Shown here piece after piece: positions 9,189 through 19,889 of a DNA stretch of 64,000 nt. The notes under the pieces are model-generated. The model was not told where the DNA came from. It searched no databases and saw nothing but the letters and a program-made list of their open reading frames with translations. Source of the stretch: Corallococcus caeni (GTDB lineage: Bacteria > Myxococcota > Myxococcia > Myxococcales > Myxococcaceae); assembly GCF_036245865.1 (NCBI RefSeq), contig NZ_BTTW01000001.1, positions 62,001-126,000 on the forward strand. The letters run 5' to 3'. A program made the translations under genes and the position numbers. Position 1 is the first letter of the stretch, and each line of letters starts with the position of its first letter.

Positions 9189-10439
9189 TTACAGCGTGGA
9201 GAGGACACGCTGGAGGATGCCCAGCGCTTCGTCCAGTTCCTTCTGGGAGATGATGAGGGGCGGGGCGAACCGGAGCGTGGTGTCCCCGGCGGCGTTCACC
9301 AGCAGGCCGGCCTCGCGCAGCTTCGCGATGACGGGGGCGACCTCCCGGTCCAGCTCCACGCCCAAGAGCAGCCCCTGTCCGCGCACGGCCTTGATGCGCC
9401 CTTCCGGCAGCGCGGCCTGGAGCGCGCGCGCCCCGGCGAGGAAGTGCTCCCCCTTCGCCTGCACGTCCGCCAGGAATCCGGGCTGGCGCAACAGCCGCAT
9501 CACCACGTTACCCGCGGCGGCGGACACCAGGTTGCCGCCGAAGGTGGAGCCGTGGGTGCCCGGGGAGAGGCTGACGGCCAGCTCCTCGCGGCACAGCATG
9601 GCGCCGATGGGCAGCCCGTTGCCCAGCGCCTTGGCCAGGCTGATGGCGTCCGGCCGGATGCCGTGGTGCATGAAGCCGAAGGGCTGGCCGGTGCGGCCCA
9701 TGCCCGTCTGGACCTCGTCCACGAGCAGCAGCAGGCCCTGCTCGTCGCACAGCGCGCGCAGGCCCTGGAGGAAGCCCGGGGGCGCCATGCGCACGCCGCC
9801 CTCGCCCTGGATGGGCTCCACCAGGATGGCGGCGGTGTTGGGCCCGATGGCGCGGCGGACCGCCTCCACGTCGCCGTAGGGCAGGTGCCGGAAGCCCTGG
9901 GGCAGCGGCTCGAAGCCGGCGTGGTACTTGGGCTGGCCGGTGGCGGTGACGGTGGCCAGCGTGCGGCCGTGGAAGCCCTTCTCGAAGGAGAGGATCTCGA
10001 AGCGCTCCGGCGTGCCCCGGTCCTTCATCACCTTGCGCGTCAGCTTGATGAGGGCCTCGTTGGCCTCCGCGCCGGAGTTGCAGAAGAACGCGCGCGGCAG
10101 CCCGGCCCAGGCGGTGAGCTGCTCGGCCAGGTCGATCTGCGGCTGCGAGTAGAAGGCGTTGGAGACGTGCCACAGCGTGTCCAGCTGCGCCTTGGCCGCC
10201 GCGACCACCTCCGGGTGGCAGTGGCCCAGGGCGCACACCGCGATGCCGCCGATGCAGTCCAGGTACACCTTGCCATCCGCGTCCCACACCCGGGTGCCCT
10301 GCCCGCGCACCAGCGCGATGGGTTGCTGCTTGTAGTTCTGCAGCAGGTGCTGCTTCGCCTTCTGGATGAGGGGCTCGTTGCCAGGGGCGGACGCGGGGGA
10401 CGGCGGCGCTTGCAAGGTGGGGTACCTCTCTCTTCTCAT
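9189..10439 (-). CDS. argD: Acetylornithine/ornithine-type class III aminotransferase
   Basis: A 416-residue PLP-dependent class III aminotransferase. Motifs include YLDCIGGIAVCALGHCHP (substrate/PLP entry), FCNSGAEANEALIK (phosphate cup), LLLVDEVQTGMGRTG (Asp for the pyridine nitrogen) and SLAKALGNGLPIGAM with the Schiff-base Lys. It fits N-acetylornithine aminotransferase of arginine biosynthesis; related succinylornithine or 4-aminobutyrate enzymes cannot be excluded. It is the last gene in the xerC-hslVU run, 34 bases after hslU. The ATG at 10439 has no obvious Shine-Dalgarno; a TTG some 20 bases further in sits behind GAGAGAGG and is a possible alternative start. Confidence 0.87.
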   Translation of the reverse strand: MRRERYPTLQAPPSPASAPGNEPLIQKAKQHLLQNYKQQPIALVRGQGTRVWDADGKVYLDCIGGIAVCALGHCHPEVVAAAKAQLDTLWHVSNAFYSQPQIDLAEQLTAWAGLPRAFFCNSGAEANEALIKLTRKVMKDRGTPERFEILSFEKGFHGRTLATVTATGQPKYHAGFEPLPQGFRHLPYGDVEAVRRAIGPNTAAILVEPIQGEGGVRMAPPGFLQGLRALCDEQGLLLLVDEVQTGMGRTGQPFGFMHHGIRPDAISLAKALGNGLPIGAMLCREELAVSLSPGTHGSTFGGNLVSAAAGNVVMRLLRQPGFLADVQAKGEHFLAGARALQAALPEGRIKAVRGQGLLLGVELDREVAPVIAKLREAGLLVNAAGDTTLRFAPPLIISQKELDEALGILQRVLSTL

Positions 10440-10473
10440 GACGCGGTGGGACGACGCGGCGGACCCTAGCGCG

Positions 10474-11871
<1,398 letters not shown>

Positions 11872-11883
11872 GGGGCGGTCCTC

Positions 11884-12411
11884 TCAGAGCTCTTCGTAGG
11901 TGACGTTGGAGTTCGTGTAGACGCAGATGTCCGCGGCGATGGCCATGGCCTGCGTGCAGATGTCCCGGGCGGACAGCTGCGAGTGCGCCTGGAGGGCGCG
12001 TGCGGCGGCCAGCGCGTAGTGGCCGCCGGAGCCCACGGCGGCGATGCCGTGGTCCGGTTCGATGATGTCGCCCGCGCCGGAGAGGATGAAGGTCTTCTCC
12101 TTGTCGGCGACGATGAGGAGTGCCTCCAGGCGGCGGAGGAAGCGGTCGGTGCGCCAGTCCTTGCCCAGCTCCACGCAGGCGCGGGCCAGGTTCTTCTGGT
12201 GCTCCTTGAACTTGGCCTCGAAGCGCTCGAAGAGCGTGAACGCGTCCGCGGTGCTGCCCGCGAAGCCGGCGATGACCTGACCGTCGCCGATGCGGCGCAC
12301 CTTGCGCGCCGTGTTCTTCATGATGGTCTTGTCGAGGCTGACCTGACCGTCGCCCGCGATGACGACCTTCCCTTCGCGGCGGACGCAGAGGATGGTGGTG
12401 CCGTGGAACAT
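11884..12411 (-). CDS. hslV: HslV, threonine peptidase of the HslUV protease
   Basis: A 175-residue proteasome-beta-like peptidase. It begins [23 protein letters not shown]; by alignment with E. coli HslV (MTTIVSVRR) the nucleophile is Thr5, so a four-residue propeptide MFHG must be removed rather than Met alone. [14 protein letters not shown]-type residues, [10 protein letters not shown] and [14 protein letters not shown] match the family. It is followed by hslU after 12 bases. An 80-base gap separates it from the DUF1801 gene and could hold a separate promoter, but I could not identify one. Confidence 0.97.
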   Translation of the reverse strand: MFHGTTILCVRREGKVVIAGDGQVSLDKTIMKNTARKVRRIGDGQVIAGFAGSTADAFTLFERFEAKFKEHQKNLARACVELGKDWRTDRFLRRLEALLIVADKEKTFILSGAGDIIEPDHGIAAVGSGGHYALAAARALQAHSQLSARDICTQAMAIAADICVYTNSNVTYEEL

Positions 12412-12491
12412 GACCGGGGGTTTAACAAGCCCGCCCGTCCCGGACTCATAAAAACGGCCTGGCTGTCCGCTCCCTCACCCTGGGGACGCGC

Positions 12492-12881
12492 TCAGGTCGC
12501 GGTCGCCTTCATCCAGCGGCCCACCAGCTTCACCAGGGCGGCCTTCTTCGCCTTCACCGTCTTCGCGTCCGGAAAGCTCACGACGCCCCGGTCCGGCGCC
12601 AGCCACTCCACGAGCCCCGAGTCGTCCTCGAAGCCAAAGCCCTTCGTGTCCTTCACCTTCGCGCCCCGGTGGAGGATGACCTGGAAGATGCCCTTGGGGG
12701 CCAGGCGGAACGTGACACGGTCATCGCCGGAGTGGACGAAGCTGGGGGCCTTCCACTTGATGCGCTCGGTGATGTTGGCGTCGGAGGCGAGGATGGCCGC
12801 GCGCACGGCTTCGATCTCCGCCTTCAGCGGGTGCTCGAGCCCGGCCATGAACTGGTCGACTTCGTCCGCGCGGTTCGCCAT
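12492..12881 (-). CDS. DUF1801-family protein
   Basis: A 129-residue small cytoplasmic alpha/beta protein of the DUF1801 (YdhG-like) type: DEVDQFMAGLEHPLKAEIEAVR, the core ITERIKWKAPSF, then FQVILHRGAK and a C-terminal KAALVKLVGRWMKAT helix. The biochemical role of the family is not established. It sits 12 bases after xerC and before hslV, splitting an otherwise widely conserved xerC/codV-hslV-hslU arrangement, and is presumably co-transcribed with them. Confidence 0.85.
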   Translation of the reverse strand: MANRADEVDQFMAGLEHPLKAEIEAVRAAILASDANITERIKWKAPSFVHSGDDRVTFRLAPKGIFQVILHRGAKVKDTKGFGFEDDSGLVEWLAPDRGVVSFPDAKTVKAKKAALVKLVGRWMKATAT

Positions 12882-12893
12882 GCCCTGCCTTCA

Positions 12894-13796
12894 TCACGCG
12901 CGCGGGTGCGCGGCGTCGTAGACCTCTTGCAGCTGTTCGAAGGTCACGTGGGTGTACTTCTGCGTGGTGGACAGGCTCGCGTGGCCCAGTAGCTCCTGGA
13001 TGCTGCGGATGTCCGCGCCGCCGCCCAAGAGGTGCGTGGCGAACGAGTGGCGCATCGCGTGCGGGCTCACCTTGCGCGCCAGGGCCAGCTTGAGCACGTA
13101 CGCGTCCAGGTGCCTCGCGATGCTCCGGGGCGTGAGCCTCCCGCCGCGGAAGTTGAGGAACAGCGCGTCCGGGTCCTGCGCGTCGTGCACCGTGGCCAGC
13201 AGCTCACCGCGCCTCGCAAGGTACGCCTCCAGGGACTGGATGGCCTTCGCGTTGAGCGGCACCAGCCGCTCCTTGCTGCCCTTGCCCATCACCCGGACGA
13301 TGCGGCTGCTGCGCTCCACGCCCAAGAGGTCCAGGCCGCACAGCTCGCTGATGCGCAGACCGCCGCCGTACAGCATCTCCAGGATGGCCTTGTCGCGAAG
13401 CCCCAGCACCGTGGCCACGTCCGGCATGTCGAGGATGGCGAACACCTCCTCCACCGGCAGCACCTTGGGCAGTGACTTGGGCAGCTTCGGGCTCTTCACC
13501 AGCTTCGCGGGACTGGCGGACAAGAGCTTCTGCCGCACGAGGTACTTGTAGAACGACTTGATGCTGGCCAGCCGCCGCGCGCGGCTGGAGGGCGCGTGGT
13601 CCACGCTGAGCGTGCCCAGGTACCCTCGGATGGCCGCGTGCGAGCCCGCCAGCAGCGACAGCTTCATCCGCTCCACGAGGTAGCGCTCGTAGTCCACCAG
13701 GTCGATGAGGTAGTTGCGCACCGTGTGAGGCGACGCGCCCTTCTCGCCTTCCAGGTGGTCCTTGAACTGCGCCAACAGCGGGGACAGGGTCGACAT
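12894..13796 (-). CDS. xerC: Tyrosine site-specific recombinase XerC
   Basis: A 300-residue tyrosine recombinase. The N-terminal SAM-like core-binding domain (FKDHLEGEKGASPHTVRNYLIDL) is followed by the catalytic domain: Arg in LYGGGLRISELCGLDL, Lys in VMGKGSKERLVPL, HxxR in HAMRHSFATHLL, and His plus the nucleophile Tyr in LLGHASLSTTQKYTHV. Length and position next to hslVU match chromosomal XerC/CodV, which resolves chromosome dimers at dif with XerD. It is not linked to an integrase target or any mobile-element genes. Confidence 0.94.
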   Translation of the reverse strand: MSTLSPLLAQFKDHLEGEKGASPHTVRNYLIDLVDYERYLVERMKLSLLAGSHAAIRGYLGTLSVDHAPSSRARRLASIKSFYKYLVRQKLLSASPAKLVKSPKLPKSLPKVLPVEEVFAILDMPDVATVLGLRDKAILEMLYGGGLRISELCGLDLLGVERSSRIVRVMGKGSKERLVPLNAKAIQSLEAYLARRGELLATVHDAQDPDALFLNFRGGRLTPRSIARHLDAYVLKLALARKVSPHAMRHSFATHLLGGGADIRSIQELLGHASLSTTQKYTHVTFEQLQEVYDAAHPRA

Positions 13797-13858
13797 GGTC
13801 GGGGAAGCCTAGGGGCCTCCCCGAGCCTCGCAAGATTCGCGTCGCTGCGCGAGCCCGC

Positions 13859-16117
13859 CTACTTCGCGGGCGCCGGAGCGGGCGCGACCGCCGGCGCCGT
13901 GCCCGAGGGAGCCGGCGCGCCCGGCAGCTCGGACGGCACCAGCTTGGGCAGCAGCACGCGGCAGGCGTCCTCGGACAGCCAGTGGTACGTGCACAGCCAC
14001 TCCGTGACGGGCACACGCACCTGCCAGCCCAGCACGAAGAGGATGAGCAGCGTGAGGCCCAGGCGGGCGCCCAACGACATGCCGTCGCTCTCGTCGTCGT
14101 CCTGCGTGTGGCGCAGCGCCCCGCGCACCAGGTCCGCGCGGTCCACGCGCGCGTTCTTGGGCAGCTTCGGCTTGCGGGTGATGAGCGTCGCCACGCCGCG
14201 CGTGAGCATCAGCCGGTCGTTGAGCGCCCAGCCGGAGCCCTCCAGGAGCAGCGCCAGGTTGCGCCGACGCAGCTTCAGCCACCCGAGCAACCCCGCGGGC
14301 GCCATCACCACGATGGCCAGGATGGTCGCCGCGGTGATGACGTCCACCAGCGTGAGCGACTTCACCTGCGTGAGAATGAACGCCAGCGACGAACCCAGCG
14401 CCGCGAACGCGATGCCGCCCGCCGCGAGCACGCCCGCGAGGCCGCCACCCGCCGGAGCCGCCGCGGGCGCAGCCGCCGCCGGTGGCGCGGTCACCGTCTG
14501 CTTGTAGCCGGACTCCAGCGAGGCATCGAAGTCCTTCTCACCGGAGGCGGCCAGCCCCTCCACCTTGCTGGTGATGAACGCGCCGATGCGCATGAACGGC
14601 ATCGTCATCGACTCCCAGAGCGACACGGGCTGGCGGACGATCTGCGTGACGATGGCGTCGCTCTCCTTGCCGTCCACGTCGTAGAACACGCCGCGCTTGC
14701 CCACGACGAGCTCCGTGCTGCGGCCGGCGGTGACGGGCACCGCCACCTCGTAGGCATCCGTCGCGTCCCGGGGCATCACCTTCACGTAGAGGATGCAGGT
14801 GGTCCCCTGCCCCGTCAGCGCCGAGTGCGCCGCGCGGTCCGTCACCAGCACGGACAGCGTGTACTTGCGCCCGCCCAGGATGAGCGTGCCCTTCTCCATC
14901 AGCGCCCGCCGCTTGGGCAGGTACAGGCTGGGCATGCTGATGAAGTTGTTGGAGAACAGCAGCAGCCAGCGCTGGTACAGCACCAGCCGCTCCAGCTCCG
15001 CGATGACGTCCAGCGTGGGCTTGAGCGACAGGTCCTCGCGGCTCACCGCCTCCAGCGCGTCCAGGTCCTCGTTCGACACCGCGCCCAGCGTGTCCGCCAC
15101 CGCGTGCAGCGCGCTCGCGTCGCGCTTGCCCTGCCAGCCGAGGATTCCTTCCGCCTTCGCGGACAGCTCGCGCCAGGCCGTGTCCGTCAGCTTCACGCCG
15201 TCGCCCAGGAGCGGCGTCGCCACCTCCTGGTGGAAGGCTTCCAGCTTCTCGTAGCCGGCGCCGCGGTACAGCCGCGCCCACACCAGCACGCCAGACGGAT
15301 CCGGCGGCGCGATGGGCAGCTCGTTCGCGGCCTTCCCCATGGCGCCCAGGTCGCCCAGCGCGCCCTCCACGCGGTCCGCGCGCAGGCGCAGGCTGGCGGC
15401 GGCCTCCGGCTGCGCGGCCACCAGCCGGCACTGCACGAAGTAGCCGTCCAGGAGCGGCGCCACGTCGTGGATGCGCTTCGCCTGCTCCAGGCTCGCCGTG
15501 CCCCAGGTGAACACCGCATCCCGGCCGCCCAGGTGCGTGAGCAGCGCCGCGCGCTCCTCGCGGAAGCGCTTCACCAGGTCCACGTCCACGCCCGCCAGGC
15601 CCGCGCGGTTCGTCCGCGGCGGGAAGGCCGCGATGATGGACTGGGCCAGGGGCCGCAGCCGCTCCGGCAGCGACACCGGCGCGATGATGCCGTCGCCGTT
15701 CTTTCCCGCGTCGCGCAGCGCCTTGTCGCTGGTGCGCAGCTGCTCCAGCGACAGGCGCGTGGTGTCCGGCGCGTTGAGCGTGCGCAGCACCAGCTCCGCC
15801 GCGCCCTTGAGGTTGTTCGCGGTGTCGGAGAGCGCGGACAGATCCAGCACGTCGCTGCCCGCGTCCGCGCCCTTGCGGTCCTTCAGCCGCGCCGCCGTCC
15901 AGTCCACCGCGGCGCGCAGCTCCTCCACGCGGATGCGTCGGTTGCCGTCCGCGTCCATCAGCGTGAGGAAGCGCGGATCACACGCGATGCCCTCCATGGG
16001 GCACGCGAGCGCCATCCACTGCGTCGCGGGAATCCTCACCGCTTCGGTGAGGGTGTTGAAGTCGGGGATGTCGACCTGGAGCGAGCCGCCGTAGCGGCGA
16101 TAGACGAGCTGTGCCAT
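13859..16117 (-). CDS. Large membrane protein of unknown function with an EF-hand-like loop
   Basis: A 752-residue protein I do not recognise. I took the ATG at 16117 (MAQLVYRRYGG) rather than an in-frame start 13 codons upstream. Residues 55-66 (DADGNRRIRVEE) fit an EF-hand calcium loop at positions 1, 3, 5 and 12; a weaker KNGDGIIA loop lies near residue 150. A long helical domain follows, then a beta-rich part (LILGGRKYTLSVLV, CILYVKVMPRD). Hydrophobic segments lie near the C-terminus (LAAGGIAFAALGSSLAFIL, VDVITAATILAIVVMAPAGL, LGLTLLILFVLGW), followed by a Pro/Ala-rich tail. Most of the protein is therefore predicted to be soluble and tethered by a C-terminal membrane region. Confidence 0.75.
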   Translation of the reverse strand: MAQLVYRRYGGSLQVDIPDFNTLTEAVRIPATQWMALACPMEGIACDPRFLTLMDADGNRRIRVEELRAAVDWTAARLKDRKGADAGSDVLDLSALSDTANNLKGAAELVLRTLNAPDTTRLSLEQLRTSDKALRDAGKNGDGIIAPVSLPERLRPLAQSIIAAFPPRTNRAGLAGVDVDLVKRFREERAALLTHLGGRDAVFTWGTASLEQAKRIHDVAPLLDGYFVQCRLVAAQPEAAASLRLRADRVEGALGDLGAMGKAANELPIAPPDPSGVLVWARLYRGAGYEKLEAFHQEVATPLLGDGVKLTDTAWRELSAKAEGILGWQGKRDASALHAVADTLGAVSNEDLDALEAVSREDLSLKPTLDVIAELERLVLYQRWLLLFSNNFISMPSLYLPKRRALMEKGTLILGGRKYTLSVLVTDRAAHSALTGQGTTCILYVKVMPRDATDAYEVAVPVTAGRSTELVVGKRGVFYDVDGKESDAIVTQIVRQPVSLWESMTMPFMRIGAFITSKVEGLAASGEKDFDASLESGYKQTVTAPPAAAAPAAAPAGGGLAGVLAAGGIAFAALGSSLAFILTQVKSLTLVDVITAATILAIVVMAPAGLLGWLKLRRRNLALLLEGSGWALNDRLMLTRGVATLITRKPKLPKNARVDRADLVRGALRHTQDDDESDGMSLGARLGLTLLILFVLGWQVRVPVTEWLCTYHWLSEDACRVLLPKLVPSELPGAPAPSGTAPAVAPAPAPAK

Positions 16118-16178
16118 TCGGCGCGCGAAGACAGCACACCCCGTCCGGGCGTGCACGCCTCAACGTCCGGCCGCGCCC

Positions 16179-16210
16179 GGGAAGGAAGGCTCTGGCGGCC
16201 CTCCCTTCCC
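16179..16210 (-). terminator. Hairpin after the lipoprotein gene
   Basis: Arms GGGAAGGAAGG (16179-16189) and CCTCCCTTCCC (16200-16210) pair with one mismatch around a 10-base loop, directly after the stop of the minus-strand gene at 16222. There is no T-run, so it could equally be an RNA-stabilising hairpin. Confidence 0.4.
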
Positions 16211-16221
16211 TGGGTCAGCCG

Positions 16222-17841
16222 CTACTGCGCGGCGGCGACGGCGCTGTACACGCCGGGGTTCTGCCCCTGGCTGATGATGTAGACGGCCCGCGCGTCGTCC
16301 TTCCCCGCGAAGTACACGGGCACCTGCACGCCCTGGTCGAGCGTCTTGCGCGCCCCCGACTTCACGTCGTAGACGGCCACGTCGTAGGTGTCCGAGTCCA
16401 TGCGCGCGTACGTCGCGAGCACGCGAGCGCCGTCCTCCGAAATCTTGTAGCTGAAGATGCCCTGCAGCCACGTCTTCGCCTCGGCCTGCTTCTCGCCCAG
16501 CTCCACGGCCTTGAAGTCGCACGCGCGGCCGTTGCGGATGCAGTTGGTGCGGAACACCACCGCGGTGTTCTTCGGCGCGAAGCCGTAGCCGAACACGCCC
16601 GGCTGCACCTTCTCCGCCTTCTCCTGGCCCAGCGCGTACAGCATCAGGTCCACGGAGAACACCGGCTTCACGAAGCGCGACAGGAACGCCACGTAGCGGC
16701 TGTCCGAGCCCCACACGAAGTTGGGCACGCGGTCGCCCACGCGCTTGGGCGCGCCATCCGGCAGCGACGCCACCGCCAGGAAGCCCGCGCGCGACGGCTG
16801 GTCATACTTCTCCAGGAAGGCCACCGCCTTGGAGTCCGGCGCGAACGCCAGCTCCTCCACGGCCTCGCCCACCTTGCGCCCCGCGCCGCCGGACGCCGGG
16901 CCCACGTGCAGGTCCCCCAGCTGCTCCGGCTTGCCGTTCTCCGTGCGCGCCAGCCACTGACCATCCGGCGAGAAGCTGAAGTTCTTCGTGCCCACCGCCA
17001 GCTTCGTCCCCTTCAGCGCGGGGACGTCCGCGAGGAACAGGTCATACATCCCTCGCACGGCCTCGCTGCGCACCTGGTAGGCCACGTGCTTGCCGTCGGA
17101 GGACACCTGGTAGTCGCCCACCTGATCCGCCAGCTTGCGCGGCGGCTCGTTGGAGCCCACCGTCACCGCCGCCAGCCCGCCCGCGGCCGACAGCCGGCGC
17201 TTGAAGAGCAGCGTCTTGCCGTCCGGCGTGAACTGCGCGGTGCTGACCTCGCCCGCCACGTCCTGGAACGGCCCCTGCGGCAGCTTGCCCAGCTTCAGCG
17301 TGCCCGCGTCCACGAACGCCACGTTCACGCCGTCCGGGGACGGCAGCAGGTAGCTCACCGCCGTGCCCAGCTTCACCGGCTCCGCCGCCGCGTCCGCGAG
17401 CGACAGCACGTTCAATTCGCCGGACTGCGAGGCCGGGTTGTAGCCCGTCACGTACAGGAGGTGCTTCGAGTCCTGGGAGAACAGCAGGCTGCCCGGCACG
17501 TTCGTCACGCCGTCACCCAGCGCGCGCGCCTTCCCGCCCGCCACCGGCACCACGTGCAGCTGCCCCACCAGCATCTGCGGCGGGATGCCGTCCAGCCGTG
17601 GCTTCTGCCCGTTGAGCAGGAACGTGGCGTACTGCCCGTCCGGCGACAGGCGCAGGTCCGCCGCGCGGCCCGCCGCGAGCAACTGCCCCTGCCCGCCCAC
17701 CACCGAGGTGCCCTTCGCCGCGCTGCGGACCGTGTCGCCCTGCGCGGCGCTGCGCTGGGAGGGCGCGCTGTTGTCCTCGCCCTTCTTGCATCCCGACAAC
17801 GCCAGCAGGGCCACCAGGCCCACCATCCCAGGTCGCTTCAT
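16222..17841 (-). CDS. Lipoprotein with a WD40/TolB-like beta-propeller
   Basis: A 539-residue exported protein. The signal peptide [18 protein letters not shown] ends in a good lipobox (LSGC), so it is predicted to be lipidated at Cys18. The mature part is a series of propeller-like repeats with the recurring phrase [66 protein letters not shown] and [11 protein letters not shown]. Such blades resemble the TolB/PD40 type and usually bind proteins; no enzymatic motif is seen. Its ATG overlaps the TGA of trmFO (ATGA, 17838-17841), indicating translational coupling to an apparently unrelated enzyme. Confidence 0.88.
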   Translation of the reverse strand: MKRPGMVGLVALLALSGCKKGEDNSAPSQRSAAQGDTVRSAAKGTSVVGGQGQLLAAGRAADLRLSPDGQYATFLLNGQKPRLDGIPPQMLVGQLHVVPVAGGKARALGDGVTNVPGSLLFSQDSKHLLYVTGYNPASQSGELNVLSLADAAAEPVKLGTAVSYLLPSPDGVNVAFVDAGTLKLGKLPQGPFQDVAGEVSTAQFTPDGKTLLFKRRLSAAGGLAAVTVGSNEPPRKLADQVGDYQVSSDGKHVAYQVRSEAVRGMYDLFLADVPALKGTKLAVGTKNFSFSPDGQWLARTENGKPEQLGDLHVGPASGGAGRKVGEAVEELAFAPDSKAVAFLEKYDQPSRAGFLAVASLPDGAPKRVGDRVPNFVWGSDSRYVAFLSRFVKPVFSVDLMLYALGQEKAEKVQPGVFGYGFAPKNTAVVFRTNCIRNGRACDFKAVELGEKQAEAKTWLQGIFSYKISEDGARVLATYARMDSDTYDVAVYDVKSGARKTLDQGVQVPVYFAGKDDARAVYIISQGQNPGVYSAVAAAQ

Positions 17842-19202
17842 GCGCTCGTCTGTCCTTCCGTCTGGGCGACAACGCCCGCGAGTGGCAGCCACGCCGCCAG
17901 GTCCTGCTTCGCCCGCGCCGAGTAGGCCGCGCGCTTGTCCGCCTTCTTCATCCGCCCCGACAGGGGCGGGAACAGGCCGTAGATGACGTTGGTGGGCTGG
18001 TGCGGATGATCCGGCGGGTGCGCTTCCCCGGTGAGGTGCCGGTACAGCGACCCCAGCGCCGTCGTCGCCGGAGGCGCGACGAACGCGGTGCCCGTCAGGC
18101 GCGCGTGCACCGCCAGCGCCACCAGGTAGCCGCACGCCGCGCTCTCCACGTAGCCCTCCACGCCCGTCACCTGTCCCGCGAAGAACACCCGCCGCTCCGT
18201 CTTCAACGACAGGTCCTCCGCCAGCAGGCGGGGCGAGTCGATGAACGTGTTGCGGTGGATCTGCCCCATCCGCAGGAACTCCGCATTCTGGAGGCCCGGG
18301 ATGCACGTGCTGAAGATGCGCTTCTGTTCACCCCACGTCAGACGCGTCTGGAAGCCCACCATGTTCCAGGCCGTGCCCGCCCGGTCCTCCATGCGCAGCT
18401 GTACCACCGCGTACGGGTCCGTCCCCGTGCGCGGGTCCTTCAGCCCCACCGGCTTCATGGGCCCGTAGGCCAGCGTGTCGTCGCCGCGCTCCGCCATCAC
18501 TTCAATGGGCAGACACCCTTCGAAGTACTTCGGTTCCTCGAAGCTGTGCGGCACCACCTTCTGGCCCGCCTTCACCTCGTTCACGAAGCGGTAGTACTCG
18601 TCCTTCGTCATCGGCAGGTTGAGGTAGTCGTCCCCGCCGCCCTTGCCGTAGCGGCTCTGGCGGAAGGCGATGTCCATGTCGATGGAGTCCCCGGACAGGA
18701 TGGGCGCGATGGAGTCGTAGAAGTAGAGCTTCGTGCCCACGTGGCGCTCCAGGTCCGCCGTAAGCGCTTCCGACGTCAGCGGCCCCGTCGCCACCACCAC
18801 CACGCCGTCCTCGGGCAGCCGCTCCACCTCACCGCCCACCAGCTCCACGCCCGCGCCGGACACGAGCCGGGTGGTGATTTCGCGCGAGAAGCCCTCGCGC
18901 TCCACCGCCAGCGCGTCGCCCGCGGGCACGCGGTGCAGGTCCGCGCTGCTGAGCACCAGCGAGCCCAGCGCGCGCAGCTCCGCGTGCAAGAGGCCAATGG
19001 CGCTCTCCGGGTTGTCCGAGCGCAGCGAGTTGCTGCACACCAGCTCCGCGAGCGTGTCCGACTTGTGCGCGGGGGAGCGCTTGTGCGGCTTCATCTCCCG
19101 CAGCACCACCGGCACACCGCGCCGCGCCAGCTGGTACGCGCACTCCGTCCCCGCCAGGCCGCCGCCAATCACCGTCACCCGCTGCTGCTTCACGTCCGAC
19201 AT
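17838..19202 (-). CDS. trmFO: TrmFO, folate/FAD-dependent tRNA (uracil-54-C5) methyltransferase
   Basis: A 454-residue flavoprotein. [21 protein letters not shown] is the FAD-binding GxGxxG region (here cut to its core [10 protein letters not shown]); [15 protein letters not shown] and [11 protein letters not shown] (with the conserved Cys), FYDSIAPI and [16 protein letters not shown] are hallmark TrmFO motifs. It makes 5-methyluridine at position 54 of tRNA using methylene-THF and FADH2. I chose MSDVKQQ at 19202 because upstream codons do not resemble the family. Its stop overlaps the start of the lipoprotein gene. Confidence 0.95.
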   Translation of the reverse strand: MSDVKQQRVTVIGGGLAGTECAYQLARRGVPVVLREMKPHKRSPAHKSDTLAELVCSNSLRSDNPESAIGLLHAELRALGSLVLSSADLHRVPAGDALAVEREGFSREITTRLVSGAGVELVGGEVERLPEDGVVVVATGPLTSEALTADLERHVGTKLYFYDSIAPILSGDSIDMDIAFRQSRYGKGGGDDYLNLPMTKDEYYRFVNEVKAGQKVVPHSFEEPKYFEGCLPIEVMAERGDDTLAYGPMKPVGLKDPRTGTDPYAVVQLRMEDRAGTAWNMVGFQTRLTWGEQKRIFSTCIPGLQNAEFLRMGQIHRNTFIDSPRLLAEDLSLKTERRVFFAGQVTGVEGYVESAACGYLVALAVHARLTGTAFVAPPATTALGSLYRHLTGEAHPPDHPHQPTNVIYGLFPPLSGRMKKADKRAAYSARAKQDLAAWLPLAGVVAQTEGQTSA

Positions 19203-19433
19203 GCATGCCTCCGGGCCCCCTCGTACCGGGTGCCCAAAGGGCCCTGTTAGCAGAGAGGCCACGCCCTTTCACGTCCGCCCGCCTGCCCTACGTCCCACCA
19301 TGCGTGCGGAATGGGAGGCGAGGTTTCCCCACCTGGGATCCAACCCTAGGTTTCTCGCGGTCTTCGCTCGGGACGGGGAAGCGTCCGGGCGAGCGCCCTT
19401 CAACCGCGATTCTGGGATGGGAGTGACGCAGCC

Positions 19434-19826
19434 ATGAGCCGAACCGACGACTTGCTGAAGATCCGGAGCCTGCTGCAGGAGCGTCGCAGGACCACCGAGA
19501 CCGCCCAGTCAGGCGCCCGCCGCGAGCTGGCCGCGCTGAAGGATCAGGAGCGGGACCCTGAATACGAGGAGCAGGCGCAGGCGGAGCTTGCGGACTACAC
19601 GCTGTCCACGCTGATTGAAGCGCAGCGCCGGGAGATCATGCTCATCGACGCGGCGCTCAGCCGCATGGACAACGACGTGTTCGGCGAGTGCGTGGACTGC
19701 GGCAACGAAATCTCCCTGGACCGGCTGGAGGCCATGCCCTTCGCCATCCGCTGTGAGGAGGACGCCGCCATCCACGAGCAGGAGACGCGTGAGGCCGCGC
19801 GCCACGTGGGCAGCCTGTCCCTCTAG
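19434..19826 (+). CDS. TraR/DksA-family protein with an incomplete zinc finger
   Basis: A 130-residue DksA-like protein. Residues 1-80 form the coiled-coil arm, ending LIDAALSRMDNDVFGEC. The C4 zinc finger should be CxxC-x17-CxxC; here C86-V-D-C89 is intact but the second pair reads C107-E-E-D110, so the fourth ligand is Asp. The coiled-coil tip acidic residues (ALKDQERDPEYEE) are present. Family members bind the RNA polymerase secondary channel and modulate ppGpp-dependent transcription. This may be a paralogue, not the main DksA. The gene is divergent from trmFO; the 231 bases between the start codons show no clear promoter to me. Confidence 0.88.
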   Translation: MSRTDDLLKIRSLLQERRRTTETAQSGARRELAALKDQERDPEYEEQAQAELADYTLSTLIEAQRREIMLIDAALSRMDNDVFGECVDCGNEISLDRLEAMPFAIRCEEDAAIHEQETREAARHVGSLSL

Positions 19827-19842
19827 CGAAGCCGTTCAAGCG

Positions 19843-19874
19843 CTCCCCCGTGCGTCCATCCCGCGCCGGGGGAG
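19843..19874. terminator. Hairpin between convergent genes
   Basis: Perfect 8-bp arms CTCCCCCG (19843-19850) and CGGGGGAG (19867-19874) lie between the converging DksA-like and ExbD-like genes. It could stop transcription from both sides, although neither side has a T-run. Confidence 0.45.
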
Positions 19875-19889
19875 TCGTGTGTCCGGCGG

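Noticed and set aside
13982-16282. 766-codon plus-strand frame opposite the EF-hand-like membrane protein
   Set aside because: Arg/His/Ala-rich shadow without domains or ribosome-binding site.
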